The notes under the pieces: model-generated
The model's database searches: none
Told to the model about the DNA's origin: nothing
Seen by the model: only the letters and a program-made list of their open reading frames with translations
Translations under genes and position numbers: made by a program
Shown: one piece after another, positions 1 to 8,599 of the stretch
Layout: each line of letters opens with the position of its first letter
Numbering within the stretch: the stretch's first letter is position 1
Source of the DNA: Hymenoscyphus infarciens
Lineage: Eukaryota; Ascomycota; Leotiomycetes; Helotiales; Helotiaceae
Length of the DNA stretch: 11,256 bases
Direction: 5' to 3'
Assembly (NCBI GenBank): GCA_001414345.1
Contig: LLCB01000719.1
Coordinates: 1 to 11,256, forward strand

Positions 1-480
1 GGCATCTCCGGATCCCCCCCCTCTGGCGTCTGCGGACCCCCCCCCCTTTTCGACTTCATGTCGAACCAGTTCCGCCACGAGGCGTTAAACGACCTTCTAG
101 GGCCACCCCCCCCTTTTCGAAAGACCCTCTGAACCCTCTCCGACCCGTAACCGCACGCCGAAACAACAAGGGCTTAGCCCTCAAAGACAACCTTCCCAAA
201 TTCGGACGATATGCGGATAATAGGCGGACGAGATGGAGGCAAAAGGCACATAAAGGATAAAACGATTGGTTAGAGAGATGGAGGACAAAATTACAAGCGA
301 ACTTCGAAGTCAACCAAATCCCACCTCCGAACCCTCCTCGATCCGACCCTCCTTCGAATTCAGACCTCTTTCGCTTAAGGGACATCGCTGCCCCTGATGC
401 CTTCCCACCACTTCCTTCGACTCGGATGCGAATCGGTCGAAATACGCTTTCTATCAGGACCAAAGAAGCGAGCTCTTAGC
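1..480. other. GC-richer left flank with poly-C runs, no gene seen
   Basis: This stretch has clearly higher GC than the rest of the window and keeps CA and TG dinucleotides, so it lies outside the strongly mutated block. Three C-homopolymer runs occur in the first 120 bases, two of them followed by TTTTCGA. A 135-codon frame on the minus strand (56-463) is open, but it is low-complexity (Gly/Arg/Ser-rich, partly the complement of the C runs) and shows no domain I recognise, so I do not call it a gene. The last 60 bases contain the first copy of the dispersed repeat described separately. Confidence 0.5.
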
Positions 481-496
481 TGAGTTATCGCTGTCT
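421..496 (+). repeat. Dispersed repeat, copy 1 (degenerate, no hairpin)
   Basis: Shares the core order GCGAATCGG ... ACGCT ... AGCTCTTAGCTGAGTTATC with two further copies at 1019-1142 and 1209-1312. The spacing between the core blocks differs among copies because of small indels. This copy lacks the pyrimidine tract and hairpin that precede the core in the other two. What the repeat derives from is unknown. Confidence 0.6.
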
Positions 497-1018
497 TTAA
501 TAATACTGACTGAACATCATCTAAAAGAGATAGAAGTGGAATTAGGAGAAGAATACGCTAAAGAAACTTTTGCCGATTTTAAAAGGTTGCTTTTCGAGTA
601 CGGCTATACTCGGAGAGATACTAGAATCGGAAAGGTTTATGTATCTATAGGATAAGATAGCCCTAGATAAGGAGAGACACCGAAGCACTGAATATTTAGA
701 AACGACTACGCCTATCGATATTAGCACTTTAGTTTAAAAGAATACCCCTCTATCCTTGTCTAGTTTAGCTCCGAACTCCCTACGATCCGATAGCGACTCT
801 TTCTTCGAAATCGGAAGATGAATAAGTCCTTAAGTACCTAAAGGGAATAAGGCAATACGACAACTTCGGCATTAAGTTCATTTGACTAGCTGGAACTACT
901 CCTTTTATTATCTCGAACTTAGACAATAATTTAAACTTCAACAACTCGGCTATAACTTCGCTTTTGACTAGCTGAAACCCCACCGACTCTGGTATAGAGT
1001 CTTATAGTCTTTACTTTC
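481..1018. other. Intermediate-composition non-genic stretch
   Basis: No gene is supported. CA and TG are still present but stops are frequent in all frames. Two minus-strand frames (542-727 and 780-983) are open for about 60 codons and match nothing I know. Within 880-982 a short phrase, TTTGACTAGCTG, occurs twice (882-893 and 963-974), hinting at a small internal duplication. The stretch is best read as old, partly mutated repeat DNA between the left flank and the LTR-like pair. Confidence 0.4.
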
Positions 1019-1142
1019 TTACTTTCTTTTACTTCTGGCTAGGCTAGAAGTCCTTTTTTCATTTAAAATTTCGAATCAGATACGAATCGAATTGGTACGC
1101 TCTTGAAAGGATAGTGACCTCTTAGCTAAGTTATTACTGCCT
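1019..1142 (+). repeat. Dispersed repeat, copy 2, with hairpin
   Basis: Begins with the tract TACTTTCTTTTAC, continues into an imperfect hairpin (1031-1051), a T run, and then the core GATACGAATCG ... GGTACGCTCT.GAA ... CTCTTAGCTAAGTTATTACTGCCT. It aligns along its length with 1209-1312, with a few small indels, and in its second half with 421-496. Confidence 0.7.
1031..1051 (+). other. Hairpin in dispersed repeat copy 2
   Basis: The arms ACTTCTGGC and GCTAGAAGT pair with one G/A mismatch around a 3-base loop, followed closely by a T run. The matching hairpin in the other copy (1221-1240) differs by a paired change (ACTTCT/AGAAGT versus ACATCT/AGATGT), so base pairing is kept. Confidence 0.6.
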
Positions 1143-1208
1143 ATAACATTATTAACTTTTTCGTTCTAACTTCACTCTAAGTCCCCGCCGACCTTAGTTT
1201 AGACAAAC

Positions 1209-1312
1209 TTACTTTCTTTTACATCTGGCAGGCCAGATGTTTTATTCAAATTCGAATCGGATACGAATCGGTACGCTCTCGAAGTAAGCTCTTAACTGAG
1301 TAATCACTACCT
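1209..1312 (+). repeat. Dispersed repeat, copy 3, with perfect hairpin
   Basis: Same block order as 1019-1142: pyrimidine tract, palindrome, T run, AATTCGAATCGGATACGAATCGG, GTACGCTCTCGAAG, then CTCTTAACTGAGTAATCACTACCT. Many differences from copy 2 are transitions (C/T, G/A), in keeping with mutation of duplicated DNA, and others are small indels. Confidence 0.7.
1221..1240 (+). other. Perfect hairpin in dispersed repeat copy 3
   Basis: ACATCTGGC and GCCAGATGT form nine-base arms around a two-base loop (AG), followed by TTT. It could be a transcribed stem, a protein-binding palindrome or a relic of a transposon end. Nothing in the sequence decides between these. Confidence 0.6.
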
Positions 1313-1361
1313 CTTAACCGAACGACTTCCGACTCTATTCTGAATTCGCCTCTGTCTCTGC

Positions 1362-1398
1362 TTTGAACTTTTTAAACTTTTTAAACTTTGAACTTTTT
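1362..1398 (+). repeat. Short tandem repeat, AACTTTTTA-type
   Basis: Four phased repeats of TTTRAACTTT-like units lie just before the strongly AT-rich block. It is a simple low-complexity tract and may mark the join between the left flank and the LTR-like pair. Confidence 0.6.
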
Positions 1399-1435
1399 CC
1401 AACCTGCTAGACAGGATCAGACTACTCTCTTTTAG

Positions 1436-2012
1436 CGAACGCTTACTTTGATATTAAAGGATTAGAAACAAATTCTCTCTTTTATAAGTATCTACGAATT
1501 AGTTTAGTTACAATTTAGACCTAAAATCAATATCTCGTCTCTCTTATAATAAAATACAATTAATCTTTAAACTAGGTTAGCTATAATTTAGACCCTAGCC
1601 TTCTCGCTTATAATAAAGTTAACAAATATAATAAATGCTTTAACCTTAATAATAATACTATAGCATCCTAATTCAGCTCTAAATAATAAGAGATAGATAG
1701 ACTTAGAGATAAGTCTTTTTTAAGAGAGAGGGATATAATAGTATACTATTATTCTAGATAGCTAAGAGTACCTACTATATATAAGGTTTTAGTAGTTATT
1801 ATCTTATATTATCTGTTTTAGGAAGGTTACATAGGTTCAGGCTTTTATATTAGCTAACGTATAACGTTAGTTAGTTTTAGACTCTTTTATACTATCTAAA
1901 CCTCTTATATATTAGCATTATTTAGAGCTGTCTTCGCTCTTTACCTTTAGTTTTCGCGTTAATAACCACGAATAGACTACTTCTCTACTCTACTCCTGCC
2001 TTATTATTATAT
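1436..2012 (-). repeat. 577-bp LTR-like direct repeat, unit A
   Basis: Aligns to 2013-2589 without a single gap (constant offset of 577). By my hand count about 37 positions differ and every one is a transition; several are CA/TA or TG/TA pairs, as expected from RIP acting on each copy independently. The unit is non-coding in all frames. Read on the minus strand it has a TATA-like element (TATAAAAGAG) and could begin TATAATAA, which may be a mutated TGTAATAA LTR end. The same orientation as the adjacent gypsy relic supports a 3' LTR, but no polypurine tract is visible beside it. An alternative is a tandem segmental duplication. Confidence 0.65.
1854..1870 (+). other. Palindrome inside repeat unit A
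   Basis: CTAACGT-ATA-ACGTTAG has seven-base arms around a three-base loop. It is kept unchanged in the other unit (2431-2447) despite the many transitions between the units. Confidence 0.55.
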
Positions 2013-2589
2013 TAAACACTTACTTTGATATTAAAGAATTAGAAACGAATTCTCTCTTTTACAAGTATCTATAAATTAGTTCGGTTATAATTTAAACCTA
2101 AAATCGACATCTCGTTTCTCTTATAATAAAATATAATTAATCTTTAAACTAGGTTAACTACGATTTAGACCCTAGCCTTCTCGCTTATAATAAAGTTAAT
2201 AAATATAATAAATACTTTAACCTTGATAATAATACTATAGCATCTTAATTCAGCCTTGAATAATAAGAGATAGATAGACTTAGAGATAAGTCTTTTTTAA
2301 GAGAGAGAGATATAATAGTATACTATTATCTTAGATAGCTAGGAGTACCTACTATATATAAGGTTTTAGTAGTTATTATCTTATATTATCTATTTTAGAA
2401 AGGTTATATAGGTTTAGGCTTTTATATTAGCTAACGTATAACGTTAGTTAGTTTTAGACTCTTTTATACTATCTGAACCTCTTATATATTAGTATTATTT
2501 AGAGCTGTCTTCGCTCTTTACCTTTAGTTTTCGCGTTAATAACTACGAATAGACTACTTCTCTACTCTACTCCTGCCTTATTATTATAT
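2013..2589 (-). repeat. 577-bp LTR-like direct repeat, unit B
   Basis: Second unit, directly abutting unit A with no spacer and lying immediately downstream of the integrase relic on the minus strand. Some C/T and A/G differences show the less mutated state here and others in unit A, so both have been hit. If it is the 3' LTR of the gypsy element, the matching 5' LTR should lie to the right of Gag. I searched by eye for its distinctive phrases (for example TTTTCGCGTTAATAAC and GAGCTGTCTTCGCTC) and found none beyond 2589. Confidence 0.65.
2431..2447 (+). other. Palindrome inside repeat unit B
   Basis: Identical CTAACGT-ATA-ACGTTAG inverted repeat at the same offset as in unit A (1854-1870). 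Confidence 0.55.
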
Positions 2590-3450
2590 AAGTAGAGTAT
2601 ATATATTAGACTACTTTTACTATCTTATTATAGTTAAGAAGTTCTTAGAGAATAGACGTCTTTAGTATATTCTAGTTCTATAAAGTTCTTAAGTTAAGTA
2701 TAAACTTAAGCTAATAAGGAGTTATACTAATAGATAAGTATAGAAGTATTATTTATACTTTATCTATTAAGAGGATTAATTCGCTCTAGTTATCTTAGTA
2801 GTAGGTTATAAAGAGTCTTAGTCTCTAATTAATATATCGGTTTATTATCTCTATCTATCTATCTATCTATTTATAGTAGATAGTACTAACCTTAAACTTA
2901 ATATTAATTATTTAATAAAATTTAGTCTAAAATAATAATATAAATTAAAGTTCTTAATTAGATATAATCGATTTAGAGTAATAACTAAAATAGTAAATCT
3001 ATTAAATAAAGAGTTTAGCTAGGCCTTTAGCGTCTATAGTTAAGTAGTAAAGTATTAATACTAAATCTTTTCTAAGTTAGTTAATAAATACTAGTATAAT
3101 ATTAAATCTATGTTTATTTTTTAAGAATAATTTAAAATCTATATATAAATATTATATAAAATAGTTAAGTACTAGAAGAGAGTAAAGAAAGCTTTACTAC
3201 TTAGTCTATTAAGAATAAGAGTATTTATAAGCTTAATAATTTCTACGTACCTCTTATAGTCTAAACCTAGTCTAACCTAGTAGTAGTATTATACTAATAA
3301 CTAGTATATCTTTTTTATACTTAGGTAAGTACTAGATACTTAGTTATAAACTTCTTAGATTAGCTTTATATAGAATTTAGTATTCCTTTAAATATAAAGT
3401 CGATTCTTAAAGAGGAGTAAATTATCTAGTAAGATAGAGTATCTATTTAG
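2590..3450 (-). pseudogene. Integrase domain relic of gypsy pol
   Basis: Would have inserted the cDNA into the host genome. The minus strand shows a zinc-finger-side block at 3241-3288, with a YYY*V pattern (equivalent to the usual YYYWPG) followed by KRYVE. The QTDGQ-type end of the catalytic core survives as NR*ID R* at 2851-2871, and just beyond it lies a well-preserved stretch at about 2755-2839 reading like YxxQRLRxFxxYYQDNWSEL. The last two blocks are in different frames, so at least one indel separates them. The coding-like signal reaches the 577-bp repeat at 2590, and the C-terminal part expected in many fungal elements (including any chromodomain) is not recognisable. It may be truncated there. 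Confidence 0.75.
2851..2870 (+). repeat. (CTAT)5 microsatellite within integrase relic
   Basis: Five perfect CTAT units. On the minus strand they fall on the codons of the integrase QTDGQ motif, so the tract appears to have arisen from RIP-altered coding sequence (CAG to TAG, ACA to ATA, GGA to AGA) rather than being an unrelated insertion. Confidence 0.7.
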
Positions 3451-3686
3451 AAGTTTCTAACGTTCTTTCTAAAAAGAGTATAGGTTATCTTCCTTTAACT
3501 TCTAAATTATATCTAAACTTAACTTTAGAATAACGTCTATTATATTAAGAGATATAGACTATTCTTATAAAAAGATCTAAGTAAGTTTAGTATTAAGTTA
3601 GAGGTTTAACTAATTAAGTTCTAAAAGAATATATAAGTAACTATCTAATTTAGCTTAATTATAGGTTTTTAGGTCTTATTTATATT

Positions 3687-4041
3687 AGATTAATATATCT
3701 ACTTTTTAATTACTCTTTTTAGACGTGAATTAGATCTAAAAGTTAAAGTCTAATAAAAACTCTATCTATTAGACTTACTTAGCTATAAGTAGCTTAGTTA
3801 TTATAAAGTATTCTAATAATCTATAGTCTAAATATATATTAATATACTTCTAATATAATATAAGTTTAAGACGCTATTTCTTAAAAGCTTCTATAATAGT
3901 AGATAGTTCTTTATTATAGATCTTCTAATTTAATTTATAACTAACTAGAATATATAAGTAGAATCTAATAAAGTACTAAAAGCTAATATATTATTATAAG
4001 AATATATTTACTATTACTTCTTCTAAAGAGTCTATTTCTAC
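3687..4041 (-). pseudogene. RNase H domain relic of gypsy pol
   Basis: This domain degrades the RNA strand of the RNA-DNA hybrid. Minus-strand translation starts with VEIDS (usual VETDxS, first catalytic Asp) at 4027-4041. It goes on to IYNKELSTIIEAF at about 3880-3925 (usual IxDKELLAIVxAF, catalytic Glu kept), then a LDYRLLEYF block at about 3805-3840 (usual TDHKNLEYF, catalytic Asp kept). It ends with the equivalent of GKxNxxADALSR near 3690-3714. The spacing of these blocks matches the family. Several stops interrupt the frame where Arg, Gln and Trp are expected. The order RT, RNase H, integrase confirms the gypsy assignment. Confidence 0.85.
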
Positions 4042-4099
4042 CTTTATATTATAATTAGAGTTAGAGTAGTATAAGGTTTATATAGTAAGTAGTCTAGTT

Positions 4100-4925
4100 C
4101 TTAATACTTTAAAAGCTTTATTATATTTAAGCATTTATAAAAAAGGCTCTAAAAGGCGTATTATTATAGTTAGAAGTTTAGCAATTTTAGTATAATCTTT
4201 AATAAATTATCTATAAAATCTTATAAACTTTAAGTAAAACTTTATATCTATTATAGTAGTAGGTTAAACCTAGTTCTATAGAGGTTCTACCTTTTCTAGA
4301 TTAACTTTAAGTTCTTTTATAGTTAAGATAAATCCTAAGTATTTAACTCTAATAATACTAAATTTACTTTTCTTAATATCTACTTAGAGTCTAGCTTCTT
4401 AGAGCTAACTTAGAACCTTCTTAACCTATTCTTTATATTCTTTAATAATATCTAAATAAATTAAAATATTATTTAAGTAGATACTATAGAAGTTATTTAG
4501 ATAATTAATTAAAATATTATTTATATAATATTAATAAATAATAGAGCTATTATAAAGTCTAAAAAAGAGGATCTTATATTTATATATACTATACCTAGTT
4601 TTAAATATAGTTATCTCTTTTAAAGTAGAGTCTATTTAAATATAATAAAAAGCTTATCTTATATCTAACTTAGTAAAGATTTTAGCTATTCTTATTTTTA
4701 AAAGAAGCTTATTAATTTAAGAGATTAGATAGAGATTATTTTAGGTTAAAGTATTTAGCTTTTTATAATTAATATAAAATTATAACTTATTACTATTAGC
4801 TTTTTTAATAAAGAGTATTAGAGAGGTAAAAGAGCTATTACTATTAATAATAAACCTCTTATCTAGGTTTTCTATAAGATACTTCTTTATAGCTTTAAGC
4901 TCTATAGTTAATTAGTAATATAGAA
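4100..4925 (-). pseudogene. Reverse transcriptase domain relic of gypsy pol
   Basis: The palm and fingers can be followed almost without frame change. An N-terminal block resembling ELxAIKKYLxENLxKGFI lies at about 4870-4923. Next come an ILFIKKA block (usual ILFVKKxDG), then FTKLDIR*AF at about 4648-4680 (usual FTKLDIRQAF), a block equivalent to the TFRTRYG and MPFGLTNAPATFQ motifs at about 4550-4625, and YLNNILIY at 4456-4479. Further on are KYLGFIL near 4328-4348 and FYR*FIKDYTKIAKLL at about 4172-4217 (thumb/connection). The catalytic YLDD is changed to YLNN by two GAT-to-AAT codons, so the enzyme could not act even without the stops. Confidence 0.92.
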
Positions 4926-5519
4926 GCAAAAAAGAGTTTAAAAGTAGTTTATTTAAAGTAATCTTATAGTTATATTTATAGTAAGAAGAGAGCTTATTAG
5001 AAGCTATTTTTAAGAATACGTCTTTATAAGAAGAATAATATTTTAGGAGTTAAGCTTATATTAAAGCTCTTATATTATTATTATTTTAAAAAGAAGCTAA
5101 TCTTTTGTTAATAATCTAATCTAGCTTATAAATACTAGTTATATAGAATTCTAAGTTAAGTTATTTTATATTAAAGTATATAGCGTTTATACTTATTTTA
5201 CTAATAAAAGAGTATAAAGTCTAGTTTTTTAAAACTATACTAGTAGTTTAAAAGAGCTTTAAACTAGAGTTAGAAGTTAAAGTTTTAAGAGGAGTTATTA
5301 TTATAGATAAGAGTAATAGCTTAGCTATATTTATAAGTCTACTCTTTTTATATCTTTCTTATTAATAGATTATATATTCTCTTTAATTTATATCTAACTA
5401 GTAATTTAAAATAGGTTTCTAGTTTTAGCTAGAAAGTAAAAGTAAGATCTTCTTACTAAAGTAAAGAGTTAAGAGATAATTAGCTAGCTAAGTAATCTAG
5501 CTTTTTAAAGAGTTAAGAA

Positions 5520-5835
5520 AGACTTTAAAATAGTTTAACTACTTATTACTAATAATTAGATCTTACTATCTAAGGTTTAGAATAATAAAGAAGTAGTTAA
5601 GAATATAACGTTTATTAATATTTAAATATAGTTATATAAACTAAGTTACTTAGCTTTTAGTACTATTATTATATCTATAAATAGATACTATATATAGTAA
5701 TCTCTAAATCTTTAAACTAATTATCTTAGGTAAGTATAGAGCTAGAAGCTAATTTAGAAATAGGTACTTATTTACTTCTATATTTACTTCTATTTCTACT
5801 AAAGCTTATAATTTAATACTATATCTCTATATACT
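5520..5835 (-). pseudogene. Aspartic protease-like region of gypsy pol
   Basis: On the minus strand about 75 codons separate two recognisable blocks. The first, at about 5757-5830, reads KGKPFLINTTLSI...IKL*ALVEIEVN...KYLFLN, resembling the strand leading into the ALVDSGAN active site of fungal gypsy proteases. The expected Asp-Ser/Thr-Gly triad is not intact, and a VE(I/V)N-type duplication lies in its place. The second, DLIISNK*LNYF at 5527-5562, matches the DMIIGRKWLxYF block near the protease C-terminus. Position (after Gag, before RT) and spacing fit, but the active site is lost, so this is less certain than RT or RNase H. Confidence 0.55.
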
Positions 5836-5999
5836 AAGAGTAGTATTTATAAGAAACGGTTTTCCTTTTATAAGCTTAGAAAGATTAAGTCTAGTTAGGT
5901 TATAATTATATAAGCTTAGAAAGGAATTTTTACCTAAGCCTCTTTATTTTCCTTCTAACTTAGCTTAAAGTTAGAGTACTCTTTAAATAGTTATTCTTC

Positions 6000-7450
6000 T
6001 TTAAGTTAATTATCTATCTTATTAATACTAGAAAGATTAAGATAATTAGATTTAAAATACCTAAGCTTACTATAATAGAAACACTTTATACTAGTAAAGA
6101 CTTAGTCTATTAATATAGTCTTTAATTTTTTACTAGTAGAAAATAGTTTAAAAGTTTATAAAATCGTCTAAGAGATAGAATTAAGTCTATATAAGAGTAG
6201 AGAGAGTTTTAGAGTTAAGCTAGATAAGAATTAAAAAGTACTTATCTTTTTAAATAATAAGGTTATACTAATTAGTTTAGCTATAGTACTAGTTATAGAT
6301 AACTCTATATTTTAGTACTTCTCTTTATCTAAGGCTAAAAGATCTACTACTATCTTATTAAAATTATAATTCTAACCTCTCTTAGCTAAAATAGAGCTAC
6401 TTTAAAGCTATAGTATAATCTTATTCTATATCTAGTAGAATCTTTCTAACTCTAGTATCTCTCTAAGTATAACTATACTTAAGAAGTATACTCTAAAATC
6501 TAAAAAAGTTTCTCTTATATAACCCTTTCTATCTATTTATAAGGCTTAAAATTTATTCTAAGTATTCTCTTTCTTATAACTAGTTAAGAAGTAGAAATTA
6601 AGAAGTTCTATTATATCTTATTAGTCTTTAAAAGCTATATTACCTATATCTAACTTATATTAGAGCTCTAAGTAGTTTCTAGTAAGTTTTATAGTTATTC
6701 TCTAAATAAAAGCTTTATAAGTTTTAAGTATATAGTAAAAGTTAGCGTTTACTTAGAGTCTATTATATATAAATATCTTCTATTACTTATAAGTAGATAA
6801 AGTACTATTATCTAAAGGTTTAATTTTCTCTATAATTTTACTTTTAATAGATTATTAAGCTTTTAGTAAGGTTTTAGCTTATAATTATAGAGTAGATTAT
6901 TATAATTATTATAAAGAAAGAATATTAGAGATAGAGTTTTATATCTAAAAATAGTCTAGTATAATAAAAGAGTATAAAGAAGGAGTTTAATTTAGTTAAT
7001 AAGGACTCTAATTATTTCTTAGTAAGTATTTACTAATCTATTATACTAAATCTACTAATTAGGCGATTTAGTTATCTTACTACTAGATTCTTTTATCTTT
7101 TTCTTAGTTCTTAGCTTCTATAATCTAAATTACTTCTTATATCTTATCTATATTAGAAAAGTCTTAGTTATCTCTCTAACTTCTAAGAATAACGCTTTTA
7201 CCTTTATTATTCTAAGACTTTTTATTAGTCTTTAATATATAGTATTAAGTTAAGAACCTTTCTATAAATACTTAACTTTCTTCTCTAAAAGAGAGCTTTA
7301 TACTTTAAAGTAGAGCTTAGAAAAGACCTAGAGTTACTTCTAAATCTAATATATTAAATATTAATTTAGAGAAGAGGTAAAGAGATTAATTTAAGAGTTT
7401 TCTCGATAACTATTTATATTATTAACTATTTAAATTATATATAGTAATCT
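6000..7450 (-). pseudogene. Gag relic of the gypsy element
   Basis: Gag would have formed the particle around the element RNA. The only firm landmark is the nucleocapsid zinc knuckle near the C-terminal end (6039-6089). The rest of this 1.4-kb stretch is inferred from position upstream of protease and from its length. It is rich in Lys, Leu and Ser in the candidate frame and full of stops, and I could not place a major homology or capsid domain. The N-terminal limit is a guess. Confidence 0.5.
6039..6089 (-). other. CCHC zinc-knuckle relic of Gag
   Basis: Seventeen stop-free minus-strand codons read IKCFYYSKLRYFKSNYL. The spacing equals C-x2-C-x4-H-x4-C. The first Cys is intact; the second Cys, the His and the last Cys have each become Tyr, and the Gly before the His has become Arg. 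All four changes are single transitions (TGT to TAT, CAT to TAT, GGG to AGG), the RIP pattern. Confidence 0.8.
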
Positions 7451-7697
7451 TTATACTAAGAGAGTTATTAGAATTCTTAGGAATACTTAGTATATTCTAA
7501 TCTCTTAATATATAAGATATAATTTTTACTAGCTATCTATATAAATACTAAACCCTAGTATTACTAGCTATCTAAGAGATCTCTAGAATCCTAGCTATTT
7601 AAGAATATATTATAATAGTCTAATTCTAAGCTAAATTAAAATCGAAATAAAAAGTAATAATAAGCTTAAAAGAGATATTATAAAGACTATTACTAGT

Positions 7698-7838
7698 AAA
7701 GAAGAGTTTTTCCTTTTTATATAATAGTACGAAATATATACTACTATAGAAGAGATATATAGAAGTACGTTTAATAGAATAATATATATAGATACTAAGC
7801 TCTAATATAAAAGAAAAGGAAAAACTATTCTTCTTCTA
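7698..7838. mobile_element. Small inverted-repeat (MITE-like) element
   Basis: The left arm at about 7698-7721 (AAAGAAGAGTTTTTCCTTTT) and the right arm at about 7805-7838 are inverted copies with small indels. The uninterrupted core is GTTTTTCCTTTT at 7706-7717 against AAAAGGAAAAAC at 7814-7825. The roughly 140-bp size and lack of coding content fit a MITE or foldback remnant. I see no convincing target-site duplication. Confidence 0.4.
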
Positions 7839-8115
7839 TACTAAGTATAAACATCTATATATAAGAGGTTAAAGACTACTAAGTTCTAATAGAATAATAA
7901 CTAAACCCTTTCTAATATAGCTACTAAAACAATAAGAGCTTTAAAGCTAAATATATAAGGCTTTAAAGTAAAATATATAATATCTAATCCTTACTCTCTT
8001 TAACACCTTTCTTCTTATAAGTCGTAGAGGTATTAGTAGTTTTACAAATACCGATAATTCAGAATAGCGTGCTATTATAATAATAAAATTATATATTAGC
8101 TTTTATAATCTCCTC

Positions 8116-8137
8116 TCTCCGTAAACGCCGACGGAGA
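8116..8137 (+). other. Short hairpin TCTCCGT / ACGGAGA
   Basis: Seven-base arms around the eight-base loop AAACGCCG, inside the CpG-retaining patch. Function unknown. Confidence 0.45.
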
Positions 8138-8258
8138 TAAGCTCTCGTATTACTTTTATCGATTCTAGTCTAGCTTATCTTCTCTTTTCTTAGCTATCTA
8201 ATCTTTTTACTTCTTCTCTATTCTCTTTCTTAAGCCTTATCTAGTCTCGTCTCTTCTA

Positions 8259-8366
8259 CTAAATCTAGCTACTAGTCTCCTTTTATCTAGCTTAGAAGAG
8301 ATAGTTAGCTAGTACTTAGGCTAAGAAGAGACTAGGAGAATAAAAACGCTAAGTAGCTAGATTTAG
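8259..8366. repeat. Long inverted repeat with 14-base arms
   Basis: CTAAATCTAGCTAC at 8259-8272 is matched exactly by its reverse complement at 8353-8366. Between them, weaker inverted matches (AGTCTCCT against GGAGAATA-type words) hint at a once longer foldback. No TSD was identified. Confidence 0.4.
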
Positions 8367-8520
8367 AAATATAAAATAAGTTATTAATTTACTTTATAAA
8401 GTAGTTTTTCCTTTCTCTATCTCTATTTTAGAATAGATATAAGCGAATAGTACTACTATTTATAGATTTTTAATAATAAACTATTAAAGAGTTAATTACT
8501 TCTACTTAGTTATAAACGTT

Positions 8521-8590
8521 CTATAGCTACTTATTTTTTATAGCTACTCTTTCTTTATAGCTACTCTCTATTTCTAGCTCTCTCTCTCTC
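8521..8590 (+). repeat. Degenerate tandem repeat, TATAGCTACT units
   Basis: Three spaced copies of TATAGCTACT followed by pyrimidine spacers, ending in a (CT)n tract. This is a low-complexity region. Confidence 0.45.
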
Positions 8591-8599
8591 GCTTTATCT

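Larger units (their letters stand above)
2590..7500 (-). mobile_element. Ty3/gypsy-class LTR retrotransposon relic (RIP-mutated)
   Basis: On the minus strand the degenerate translations give, in order, a Gag zinc knuckle, protease-like region, reverse transcriptase, RNase H and integrase. Integrase placed after RNase H is the Ty3/gypsy (Metaviridae-type) arrangement, not the copia one. The length of about 4.9 kb fits the internal part of a fungal gypsy element. All domains contain many stops, mostly where glutamine, tryptophan or arginine would be expected, consistent with CAA/CAG to TAA/TAG and TGG to TAG changes. The element is dead. Its left end abuts a 577-bp LTR-like unit. No right LTR is present, and the right edge given here is only where the Gag-like reading fades. 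Confidence 0.85.

Noticed and set aside
56..463. 135-codon minus-strand open frame
   Set aside because: Low complexity, partly encoded by the complement of poly-C runs, no recognisable domain, and no sign of a fungal gene structure. Probably open by chance in GC-richer DNA.
780..983. 67-codon minus-strand open frame (and a 61-codon one at 542-727)
   Set aside because: Short, hydrophobic, no domain known to me, in partly mutated repeat DNA. The first contains a duplicated DNA phrase that explains part of it.
1436..2589. CRISPR array or tandem satellite
   Set aside because: Only two units of 577 bp with no spacers. The host is eukaryotic in character.
6406..6441. Minus-strand LLDIE*DYTIA, resembling a mutated LLDTGAD protease active site
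   Set aside because: It lies upstream of the Gag zinc knuckle, where protease should not be, and about 290 codons from the DMIIGRKW-like block. The stretch at 5520-5835 fits the protease position and spacing better. Kept only as a possible coincidence or second relic.
2590..7500. Copia-type (Ty1) assignment of the retrotransposon
   Set aside because: Integrase comes after RT and RNase H on the coding strand, and the RT/RNase H motifs are of the gypsy type. Copia elements have integrase before RT.
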